NCBI GenBank assembly: GCA_963728825.1
Contig: CAVSLA010000005.1
Location: 620,001 to 684,000, forward strand
From: CAVREM01 sp963728825
GTDB taxonomy: Bacteria; Acidobacteriota; Vicinamibacteria; Vicinamibacterales; CAVVIG01
Direction: 5' to 3'
DNA length: 64,000 nucleotides
Both the position numbers and the translations under genes were made by a program. Of the stretch, positions 1 to 7,453 are shown piece by piece (within the stretch, counting starts at the first letter, position 1; every line of letters starts with the position of its first letter). The notes beneath the pieces were generated by a model, which saw only the letters and a program-made list of their open reading frames with translations, had not been told where the DNA came from and did no database searches.

Positions 1-123
1 CACGAGATTGTCATCGCCTTCGCGCTGAACGCGTCGGCTGGGATCGGCAAAACCGGTCTGTCGCAACGACTTCGGGGCAATTTCGAGAGCTGCCAGAGCT
101 GGCGTCGGGCTTGCCTCTGGTAG

Positions 124-145
124 ACGCGCCGCTGGTGCGGCGCGT
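124..145. other. Perfect stem-loop abutting a start codon
   Basis: ACGCGCCGC, a TGGT loop, then GCGGCGCGT form a perfect 9-bp stem that ends on the base before the ATG at 146. No T-tract follows, so it is not a typical intrinsic terminator, and no purine-rich Shine-Dalgarno sequence lies between stem and start. It could limit translation initiation or mark an upstream transcript end. Bases 1-123 are open in frame 1 but show no recognisable protein. Confidence 0.6.
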
Positions 146-1951
146 ATGACAAACCACATCAGAACTCTCGTGTGCAGCGTGTTCGTCACGCTGCTCTGGG
201 CGACACCCGGCTCCGCCGAAATCATGCGGCTCGCGTGGGACGCCAACACCGAAGCCAACGTCAGCGGCTACCGTCTCTCGTACGGCACGTCGCCTGGTTC
301 GCATCCGACCACCGTGGATGTCGGCAATCAGACGACCGTTCTGCTGAACGGCTTCAACGCTGGCCAACGATATTATTTCGTCGTCAGGGCCTACGATACC
401 GACGGCGCAACGAGCCCACCCTCAGTCGAGATCAGCGGTGTCGCACTGGGTGTGGTGACGTTGACGTCGAGCGCTCTGACGTCGCCGATTCCGACCGGCG
501 CACCTGTCACCTGGACGGCGATGGCGTCGACGGGACCGACCCTCGAGTACCAGTTCTCGCGGCAGCACCAGCCTTCCGGTACCTGGACTGTCGTGCAGAC
601 GTATGGGTCGCAGAACACCTTCACCTGGAATCCTCAATCAGGGGACGTGGGCACCTATGTGATGCGGGTCTGGGCCCGAGTGCCCGGTTCGAGCGAGGAA
701 TTCGACGCCAGACGGGAGACACTGCCCTTCGCAGTGGGAAATTCAGCAGTGGTCGTCGGTTCGGTCGAAGCCAACGTGGCGCTTCCCGCATCGACCGGCA
801 GCCCGATCGTGTTCAAAGCGCGTGCGTCGGGCGGACCGGCTCCGCTGCAGTATCGCTTCTATCGGTACAACCTGCAGACCAGCACCTGGACGCTGGCGCG
901 AGATTACAGCACGGCTGACAGCTTCACGTGGACGCCGTCCAGCTCCGAGGAAGGCTCGTATCAATTCCAGGTCTGGGTTCGCGGCGCCGGGTCGACGGCC
1001 AACTATGACGGGTGGCGGACCACCGACGTCGTGAAGATCAAGAATGAGGTGCCTGGCATCGCCAAGGTCTACACCCAGTCATCGTCTCCAGCTGGATATG
1101 GAACGCCGATCACCTGGAAGGCTGACGCCTCCGGCGGCCCCGGACCGCTGCACTACCGGTTCTATCGGCTTGCCCGGGCGACCGGCACGTGGACGCTCGC
1201 GCAGGACTATGGTCCGTCAGACACCTACACCTGGACACCGACCTCTGCCGAGCAAGGCACATACGCCATCCAGGCGTGGGTGCGGCGCAGCGGACAGACC
1301 GCCGCTTACGAGGCGTGGGGCAGCGCCCCGGATTTCGAGGTCACCAGCACGACTCCGGTCATCCGCAGCATTTCCTCCGATGGAGGCGTGCCGGTGGCAG
1401 CGGGCGCACCCATCACGTGGACGGTGGACGCGACCGGAGGCCCCGGCCCGCTCCAGTACGGCTTCTCGCTCTACCGTGTCGGGCTCGATTCGTGGTCGGC
1501 CGTCAAGGCCTACTCGACGAGCAACACGTTCACCTGGGGACCGGGGGTGTGGGATGCAGGGTCGTACGTGCTGCAGGTGTCGGTGATCAAGCCCGGGTCG
1601 ACATCCGCCGACGCGGTCGGGACGACCTCGTTCGACGTCGCCAGCGTTCCCACTCCGACCATTCTCGCGATAACGAGGAGCACCGGTTCCACGCTCAACC
1701 CCGGCATGCCAATCATCTGGACCGTGAAGGCTTCAGGGGGTGGCGCGCCGCTCGAGTATCTCTTTGCCCGCTACAACGCTGCGACCCAAGTGTGGACGAC
1801 CGTGCAAGCGTACAGCTGGGACAACACTTACGGATGGGTTCCAGGACCCGGCGATCTGGGCACCTACAACCTGTATGCGTTCGTGCGACGCGCGGGGACT
1901 ACGGTCCCGTACGAACACGTCGCGTACACCGGGACGTTTATCGTCAACTAA
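146..1951 (+). CDS. Secreted fibronectin type III protein with five tandem ~100-aa repeats
   Basis: A 601-aa exported protein. Residues 1-24 form a signal peptide (basic start, hydrophobic core, A-x-A-like end at GSAE). Residues 25-100 look like one Fn3 domain (AWDANTE, GYRLSYGTSPG, YYFVVRAYD). Five repeats of about 100 aa follow, roughly 100-200, 200-300, 300-400, 400-500 and 500-601. Each has the order G(A/S)P(I/V)xW, GGPxPLxYxFxR, TWTxxxxYxxxxTFTW, then GxYxxxxWVRxxG, which suggests Ig-like beta sandwiches. No catalytic motif or anchor is visible. A cell-surface or secreted adhesive/scaffold role is inference. The start is ATG 146, giving the only good signal peptide, although a stem-loop sits directly upstream. 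Confidence 0.8.
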   Translation: MTNHIRTLVCSVFVTLLWATPGSAEIMRLAWDANTEANVSGYRLSYGTSPGSHPTTVDVGNQTTVLLNGFNAGQRYYFVVRAYDTDGATSPPSVEISGVALGVVTLTSSALTSPIPTGAPVTWTAMASTGPTLEYQFSRQHQPSGTWTVVQTYGSQNTFTWNPQSGDVGTYVMRVWARVPGSSEEFDARRETLPFAVGNSAVVVGSVEANVALPASTGSPIVFKARASGGPAPLQYRFYRYNLQTSTWTLARDYSTADSFTWTPSSSEEGSYQFQVWVRGAGSTANYDGWRTTDVVKIKNEVPGIAKVYTQSSSPAGYGTPITWKADASGGPGPLHYRFYRLARATGTWTLAQDYGPSDTYTWTPTSAEQGTYAIQAWVRRSGQTAAYEAWGSAPDFEVTSTTPVIRSISSDGGVPVAAGAPITWTVDATGGPGPLQYGFSLYRVGLDSWSAVKAYSTSNTFTWGPGVWDAGSYVLQVSVIKPGSTSADAVGTTSFDVASVPTPTILAITRSTGSTLNPGMPIIWTVKASGGGAPLEYLFARYNAATQVWTTVQAYSWDNTYGWVPGPGDLGTYNLYAFVRRAGTTVPYEHVAYTGTFIVN

Positions 1952-1954
1952 ATC

Positions 1955-1992
1955 GGGACGGGGATCTTTTCCGGGAAAAAGATCCCCGTCCC
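1955..1992. repeat. GGGACGGGGAT palindrome, copy 1
   Basis: GGGACGGGGATCTTTT, a 6-nt loop (CCGGGA), then AAAAGATCCCCGTCCC: a perfect 16-bp inverted repeat four bases after the preceding stop codon. The same outer arms (GGGACGGGGAT...ATCCC-GTCCC) recur at 12094-12141 with a different inner stem. It may act as a bidirectional terminator or be a REP-like element; which one cannot be told from one window. Confidence 0.75.
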
Positions 1993-2040
1993 CCTATCCG
2001 TTGGCGCCGTCTTTGAAGAAGCCTCTCCTGGAGAGGTTTC

Positions 2041-2734
2041 TTGAGACGACAGAGACACATCTCGACCATTCTGTGGTTCGCCTGCGTCCCCGCCCTGCTC
2101 AGCGGACAGGTCTCCGAGCGCCCGCGGAACGTCACTCCCTGAGATCGCCACCGCCAGACTGGCTGAAAGCCTCGACCAATCGCGGCATCACGCACGCCAC
2201 ATCTGGCGCGACACCCCGCCGCTCTCCGGCGAACTGGTGAACGCCTACATCGAGATTCCGCGTGGCGAGCGGCGCAAGTGGGAGTTCGACATGCGCGCGA
2301 ATACCCGGGCAGTCGATCGCGTGATGCCGGAGGACGTCGGCGGCTACCCGGTCAACTACGGCTTCGTGCCACAGACCGTGTCGTACGACGGCGATCCGTT
2401 CGATGTGCTGGTGCTGGGACCGGCGCTGCCGGGCGGTCGCATCGTGCAAGGGGTGATCGTCGGCCTGATGTTGATGGAGGACGAGAAAGGGCACGACTCC
2501 AAAGTGGTGGTGTCGCCGCGACTCGCCGATGGGCGTCCGGCTCATGATCTGACCGAGTCCGAGCGAGACCGCATCGCGGAATATTTCAGCCGATACAAAC
2601 GGCACGAGCCGGGCAATTTCTCCAACGTGCCGGGCTGGGGTTCACCAGCCGACGGCGAGGCACACATCGCGACGACGCACGCGTTCTTTCGCAAGTGCCG
2701 CACCCGCAACGCAGCGCCCTGCCGCGTCGATTGA
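2041..2734 (+). pseudogene. ppa: Secreted class A inorganic pyrophosphatase, frameshifted near 2138
   Basis: Hydrolyses pyrophosphate to phosphate. The catalytic domain is intact from GTG 2237 (165 aa): EIPRG, KWEFD, the class A signature DGDPFDVLVL (Asp at residues 51, 53 and 56 from that GTG), DSKVV and the late NVPGWG. Class A enzymes start further upstream, and the frame stays open back to 2045 with no ATG/GTG/TTG. The missing 5' end is in the next frame: GGAGAGG at 2030-2036, TTG 2041, then a signal peptide (MRRQRHISTILWFACVPALL). That frame hits TGA at 2140. Removing one C from the CCC run at 2137-2139 joins both parts, so a one-base insertion is the simplest reading. The product would be periplasmic. 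If annotated alone, the enzyme ORF is 2237-2734. Confidence 0.75.
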
Positions 2735-2893
2735 GACACGGTGTAGATGGTGACGAACGGTGCGCTGATTACGCGACCTGCAAGAAGCCCGCTGCGGCCA
2801 TGACCCCCGACGACGAACACCCCGATTACACTGGCGAGAAAAGTGAGCGCCTAAAGTTCCTTCGTCAGGCAGAGTAAACTAACGCCCGTCTGT

Positions 2894-3361
2894 ATGATCA
2901 AGCGCACGAATGTCATCCTGGCGGTTGTGGTCACGGCCAACGCAATCGTTGCTTCGCGGGCCATTCAGGCGCAGTCCCCCCGGTCCATCTGGAGCGGCAT
3001 CTACACGGAGTCCCAGGCACGACGGGGTGAAGAGCTCTACGCTCAGCACTGTAGCCGCTGTCATGGCGCAGATTTGATGGGACTGCCGGTCACGCCCCGT
3101 TTCCCTGGCGCGTCGGATCGCACGCCAGCCCTGTGGGTCAACCTGTTCAACGACTTCTACAACGACGTGCCCCTCAGCGAGCTTGTCGAACGCATACGCA
3201 TCTCGATGCCACAGGACCGGCCAGGGAGTCTGCACCGGAAGGCCACCGTGGATGTCGTCGCGTATCTGCTGTTACAGAGCGGATTTCCTCTCGGACGCGG
3301 AGAGCTGACCGATCGTTTGGAGGACCTGCGGGAGATCACGATCGTCCCCTACAGACGGTAG
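2894..3361 (+). CDS. Secreted monohaem cytochrome c
   Basis: A 155-aa periplasmic electron carrier. An N-terminal hydrophobic segment (residues 8-27, ending near AIQAQ) looks like a signal peptide. The haem-binding CSRCH lies at about residue 52-56 in HCSRCHGADLMG, followed by a helix-rich segment with a candidate Met ligand (ISMPQDRPG) and VAYLL as expected for a class I cytochrome c. The stop lies 3 bp from the convergent antiporter gene. The redox partner cannot be named from context. Confidence 0.8.
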   Translation: MIKRTNVILAVVVTANAIVASRAIQAQSPRSIWSGIYTESQARRGEELYAQHCSRCHGADLMGLPVTPRFPGASDRTPALWVNLFNDFYNDVPLSELVERIRISMPQDRPGSLHRKATVDVVAYLLLQSGFPLGRGELTDRLEDLREITIVPYRR

Positions 3362-3364
3362 GAA

Positions 3365-5107
3365 TCACGCCACGGTGCCATCCGCTTCCGCGGTCAGGTC
3401 ATGGTGCGCCCGGGCACGCGCCCGATCGATCTGCTCGGGCGTCGCGCCGAGCGTCTCGAGAATGTCCTCGACGAACGCCAGGGCGACTTCCCCTTCGCCT
3501 GAATACACGGCATCGGCACCGGCCGCCTTCAACGCGTCGACGTCACGGAGATATGCGGCGCGAGCCAGCACCCGCACACCGGGATTCAACTCGCGGGCTG
3601 TTCGAATCACCTCGCTGCTGTTCGCCATGCCGGCCGATCCGAGGATGATGCTGCCCGAGGCGGGCACCCCCGCCGCCACAAGCGCATCCGGCCTCGTCGC
3701 ATCGCCGTAGACCGCGTCGATGCCACGCTCGCGAAGCGCCCGCACGGTGTCGACGTTGAACTCGATGACGGTTGGCTCGATCCGGTTGTCCCGCAGCAGT
3801 TCCACGACCGCGCGACCGGTGGGTCCATAGCCGATTACGACGGCTCGATGATCCGGATCGTCAGGACGTCTCGCGTGCGACCCGGTGGCATCAATCGGTG
3901 TCGAAGACCGGCGATCCAGCGCCTCGCGCAGCCGAGGGCGTTCGGCAATCCATCGTACGAGAGGGCCAACGGCCCGGTAGAGGAGCGGATTGAGGACGAT
4001 CGACACGATCGATGTCGCGACCAGAACGTTCGTCGCCGCCGATGTCATGACTCCCAGTTCGCGGCCGAGCGTCGCGAGAATGAAGGAAAACTCGCCGATC
4101 TGGGCCAGCGCGATGGCCACCGTCAGGGCGGTCCTGATCGGGTAGCGCATCACCCAGACGATCAGCAGCGCGACCAGCGGCTTGCCAATCAGGACCACCC
4201 CCAGCGCGCCGGCGACGAGGCTCGGCCGATCCCAGAGTGCATTGGGATCGAGCAGCATGCCGACCGAGACGAAGAAGAGCACCGAGAACGCATCACGCAT
4301 CGGCAGCGCTTCTGAGGCCGCCCGCAGGCTGTACTCCGATCGGCCGACGATCATTCCGGCAAGAAAGGCGCCCAGCGCCATCGAGACGCTGAAGATCAAG
4401 GCGGATCCGACGGCGATGCCCAGCGCGACGACGAGCACGGTCAAGGTGAACAGCTCGCGCGACCTGGTGCGCTCCACGTAGTCGAGGATGCGCGGAATCA
4501 CCCGCACACCCACGATGGCGGTGAACGCCACGAGCGCCGACACCTTCGCAGCCGTCAGGCCAATCGCCGTCCAGAACGGTGTCCCGGAATCGCCGAACAC
4601 CGCCGGCAGCAGTACCAGCGCGAGCACGGTGAACAGATCTTCGACAACCAGCCAGCCCACCGCGATGTGGCCGGCCTTGGTATGCAGATCGTTGTTGTCG
4701 GCGAGCACGCGCACCAGCACGACGGTGCTGGCGACCGAGAGCGCCATCCCGAACACCAGTCCCGCCGACCAGTCCCAACCGACAGCGCGCGCGGCCAGAA
4801 CGCCCAGCGCCGTCGCCACGGCGCTCTGCGCGATCGCGCCAGGTATCGCGACCCGGCGCACCGCCAGCAGTTCCTCCAGATGAAACTGCAGGCCGACGCC
4901 GAACATGAGGAGGATGACGCCGATTTCGGCCAATTGCTCGGCCAGCGCCGCGTTCGCGACGAAGCCGGGCGTATAAGGTCCGACGAGGGTTCCCGCCACC
5001 AGATAGCCGACGATCGGTGACAGCCCAATCCGGTGCGTGATGTAGCCCAGAACGAGAGCCGCACCAAGCCCTCCGGTCAGCGTAAGGATGAGATCGTAGT
5101 TGTGCAT
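3365..5107 (-). CDS. Kef/YbaL-type CPA2 cation:proton antiporter with TrkA-N domain
   Basis: A 580-aa inner-membrane exchanger of monovalent cations (K+ or Na+) for protons. Residues 1-390 carry about 12 membrane helices of the Na+/H+ exchanger fold, including the family signature near GYLVAGTLVGPYTPG and LLMFGVGLQFHLEELL. Residues 420-550 are a cytosolic NAD-binding TrkA-N (RCK) domain starting at VVIGYGPTGRAVVELL and containing VYGDATRPDAL. Length and order match the YbaL/KefB group rather than plain CPA1. It starts at ATG 5107, 120 bp from the divergent SRPBCC gene, so the gap probably holds both promoters. Substrate ion not determinable. Confidence 0.88.
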   Translation of the reverse strand: MHNYDLILTLTGGLGAALVLGYITHRIGLSPIVGYLVAGTLVGPYTPGFVANAALAEQLAEIGVILLMFGVGLQFHLEELLAVRRVAIPGAIAQSAVATALGVLAARAVGWDWSAGLVFGMALSVASTVVLVRVLADNNDLHTKAGHIAVGWLVVEDLFTVLALVLLPAVFGDSGTPFWTAIGLTAAKVSALVAFTAIVGVRVIPRILDYVERTRSRELFTLTVLVVALGIAVGSALIFSVSMALGAFLAGMIVGRSEYSLRAASEALPMRDAFSVLFFVSVGMLLDPNALWDRPSLVAGALGVVLIGKPLVALLIVWVMRYPIRTALTVAIALAQIGEFSFILATLGRELGVMTSAATNVLVATSIVSIVLNPLLYRAVGPLVRWIAERPRLREALDRRSSTPIDATGSHARRPDDPDHRAVVIGYGPTGRAVVELLRDNRIEPTVIEFNVDTVRALRERGIDAVYGDATRPDALVAAGVPASGSIILGSAGMANSSEVIRTARELNPGVRVLARAAYLRDVDALKAAGADAVYSGEGEVALAFVEDILETLGATPEQIDRARARAHHDLTAEADGTVA

Positions 5108-5227
5108 GAATCTCTCAGGTTAACGGGCCCTCCCTTCGGATTCCGCCAAAAGTTGGCGGCTGGGCCCGCTTGTGCAAAGATGTCGGGCCCGAACAAACAC
5201 TGCCCATTCAACCCGTTGGAGGAATCG

Positions 5228-5869
5228 ATGCGCAATAGCCTCAGTTACGCTGCAGCACTCTGTGCGGTCGCGGTCGCCTCGCTGGCGGCGCCGGCGGCCG
5301 CGCAAACTCCCGCACCTGCCCAGGGCGCGGCCAATATCCACGCCGTCGAGAAGCCCACATACGTCACCATCCCGCTGGAAATCACCGTCAACCGACCGGC
5401 GGCTGAAGTCTGGAAGCGGATCGGCAAGTACTGCGACATCGCCGAGTGGCTGCAGATTGCGGCCGGCTGCACGATCACGGCGGGTAAGGACAACGAGATC
5501 GGCGCCGTTCGCAGCGTCGCGGCCGAGGTGCTCGTCGGGAAATCCGAGCTCTCCTACACCTACACGCAAACGGTGTTCTTCCAGAATAGAAGCGGCAACC
5601 CCTACAACCTGTATCACGGCACGCTGGAGGCACGGCCCGTCGACGCGAAGACGTCGCGGCTCCTCTACACGCTCATCTACGACAACGCGAATCTGACCGA
5701 CGATGCCGCGCGCGCGAAGGATCGGGCGGGGCGGGAGGCGACCTTCAACAGGGCGCTCCAGAACATGAAGACGCTTGCCGAAGGCGGCACGCTGCCGCCA
5801 CCGCCCGCTCGCGGCGGCAAACCAGCCGCCCCGACCGGCGCTACCCCGCCGGGTGGCCGAGGACAGTAA
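5228..5869 (+). CDS. Secreted SRPBCC-fold protein
   Basis: A 213-aa exported protein. ATG 5228 follows GGAGGAATCG and opens a clear signal peptide ending at AAPAAAQ; the frame is open upstream to 5033, but that extension lacks a ribosome site. Residues 40-185 resemble the START/polyketide-cyclase (SRPBCC) fold: IPLEITVNRPAAEVWKRIGKYCDIAEW at the start, then alternating strands, and a C-terminal helix with RAGREATFNRALQNMK. The tail is Pro/Gly/Ala rich and probably disordered. SRPBCC proteins bind hydrophobic ligands; no ligand can be inferred here. Confidence 0.75.
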   Translation: MRNSLSYAAALCAVAVASLAAPAAAQTPAPAQGAANIHAVEKPTYVTIPLEITVNRPAAEVWKRIGKYCDIAEWLQIAAGCTITAGKDNEIGAVRSVAAEVLVGKSELSYTYTQTVFFQNRSGNPYNLYHGTLEARPVDAKTSRLLYTLIYDNANLTDDAARAKDRAGREATFNRALQNMKTLAEGGTLPPPPARGGKPAAPTGATPPGGRGQ

Positions 5870-5887
5870 ACGTTAGCGATTCGAAGA

Positions 5888-5919
5888 GAGAGCGCCGGAC
5901 GTAAACGGCCGGCGCTCTC
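5888..5919. terminator. Terminator-like hairpin after the SRPBCC gene
   Basis: GAGAGCGCCGG, a 10-base loop, then CCGGCGCTCTC: a perfect 11-bp GC-rich stem 19 bp past the stop. There is no U-tract, so intrinsic termination would be weak. It may instead act with Rho or protect the transcript 3' end. Confidence 0.55.
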
Positions 5920-5925
5920 ATATGG

Positions 5926-6005
5926 CTGACGCCGGGCCTGAGAGGCCCGGCCTACGTACGACCTGCGAGTTGACGCCGGGTCACAAGGACCCGGCCTACA
6001 TACGA
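5926..6005. repeat. Two tandem units of the (G)CCGGGTCC palindrome family
   Basis: Unit 1 holds GCCGGGCCT-GAG-AGGCCCGGC (5931-5951) followed by CTACGTACGAC. Unit 2 holds GCCGGGTC-ACAAG-GACCCGGC (5975-5995) followed by CTACATACGAC. Both start with TGAC and are spaced about 45 bp apart. They fill the gap between two convergent genes. Relatives occur at 21999, 41052, 43811 and 48452. Confidence 0.75.
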
Positions 6006-7295
6006 CTACGGCGCGCAGGCATCAAAGCCAAGACGAGCGGGACCGAGCGAGAAGGTACAGCCGTAATTCGGTGCGGCCACGACCGCCGGCGTCAGCACGT
6101 CGTCGCCTGCCGGTTTCACTCCTGCTTTCATCCACTGCGCCAGGTCCACGAACGCCTGTTGCTGTTCGGGCACCGTGAATCCACAATGCCCGACGTCGCG
6201 ATAGGCCCTCAGCACCAGAAGGTCCGAGGCGCCATTGGCATCGGCGCGGCGCTTGTAAATCTGCTCCATCGAAAACGGCACGAACAGATCGCCGAGCGTG
6301 TGCATGCTCAACGTGGGAATGGTGATCGCGCCGTTCACGGGGGGAATGTTTGCCAGACCGTTGTTTTGCAGACCTTGAGGATCAGGTGTTACGCGTTGCA
6401 CGGCCTGGTTCAGCGCGAGCTCGTCTGCGCTGAGTGCCGGAATGCCGTCCATCTGATACACGGTGTCGACGTTGCCCATGACGCGGCCGGGAGCGACGCC
6501 GACCGTCTCGACAGTCGACTGCTGGAACAGGAAGTTGCCCCAGGCCAGAAACGCGGTCGAGAAGCCGGGCCGCGTGCCGCCGGAAATCCGTTCGGTGACG
6601 GCACGCAGCTTCATGCCCTGAGCGTTCAACCCGAAGGGATACGCGGGGCCAAGCGCGGCCTTGATCGTCGGCACGATGGTTGACTGATAGTTTGGCGGAT
6701 ACGGGTATGGCGCGTGGACGTCGGCCAACGCCTGGGCGACCATCTGGAAGTCGAGGAAGTAGTCGAACAGCTCGGCATCGCCCATCACCCCGCACATCGG
6801 CAGCGCACCATCGTAGACGTTGCGATACTGCTCGGTGGCCACGCCAGTAATATGGCCGCCCATCGAGTGGCCGATCAGATAACGCCTGGTCGGATTTCCC
6901 ACCAGGGAGTTGAAGAGCATCGTCAACTGCAGCGTGTCCTTGACCCCTTCCCGGACGTCGTAGCCGTTCTTGCTGTAGCTCGACGCTGCCCAGGCGTAGC
7001 CGTTGGACACCAGATACGAGCGGATCGCCGGGTTGCTCACGGTGAGCTCGAGTCCGGTGCCGCGGAAGCCGTGCGCGTAGACGACGAGCTCTCCGTTCCA
7101 GTTGTCGGGCACCTCGATGCGATAACCGGCGCCTCCGTGCACGCCGAACAGACGCGTCGTCGGTATGCCGGCCACCTCAGGGAACGGGAGTTTCGCTTGG
7201 TCGACGAAGTATTGAGGGGGTTGGTCGGCCGACGCCCCGGTCCAGGTGCAGGCGATCACCAGCGCGACGGCCAGACGGGCGGCGTGGTTGTTCAC
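6006..7295 (-). CDS. Secreted alpha/beta hydrolase
   Basis: A 429-aa exported serine hydrolase. GTG 7295 is preceded by AGGAGGA five bases upstream and begins a signal peptide (MNNHAARLAVALVIACTW, cleavage after GASA). The frame is open to 7436, but that extension is low-quality sequence. The oxyanion region is VVYAHGFRGTG and the nucleophile elbow is LIGHSMGGH (Ser). A late acid/His pair is plausible (LGDLFVPF; DVGHCGFTVPEQQ). The long insert between elbow and acid resembles large prolyl- or esterase-like hydrolases. Substrate unknown; it may be degradative. Confidence 0.75.
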   Translation of the reverse strand: MNNHAARLAVALVIACTWTGASADQPPQYFVDQAKLPFPEVAGIPTTRLFGVHGGAGYRIEVPDNWNGELVVYAHGFRGTGLELTVSNPAIRSYLVSNGYAWAASSYSKNGYDVREGVKDTLQLTMLFNSLVGNPTRRYLIGHSMGGHITGVATEQYRNVYDGALPMCGVMGDAELFDYFLDFQMVAQALADVHAPYPYPPNYQSTIVPTIKAALGPAYPFGLNAQGMKLRAVTERISGGTRPGFSTAFLAWGNFLFQQSTVETVGVAPGRVMGNVDTVYQMDGIPALSADELALNQAVQRVTPDPQGLQNNGLANIPPVNGAITIPTLSMHTLGDLFVPFSMEQIYKRRADANGASDLLVLRAYRDVGHCGFTVPEQQQAFVDLAQWMKAGVKPAGDDVLTPAVVAAPNYGCTFSLGPARLGFDACAP

Positions 7296-7453
7296 GGCAG
7301 TCCTCCTGTTTATTAGGGCGGCGGCGTGAATCGGATTAGGGTGCCGCACAGTATCAATCAGATGGCACAGCGACGAACAAGGATCTTTCGCGGTGTCTGC
7401 CGTTCTTGCGCAACCGGGGCTGGCCGGCGGCGTCAACGGTATGATCGCTTGCG

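Noticed and set aside
2695..2877. 60-aa open frame between pyrophosphatase and cytochrome c
   Set aside because: No ribosome site, no fold, half of it overlaps the pyrophosphatase end.
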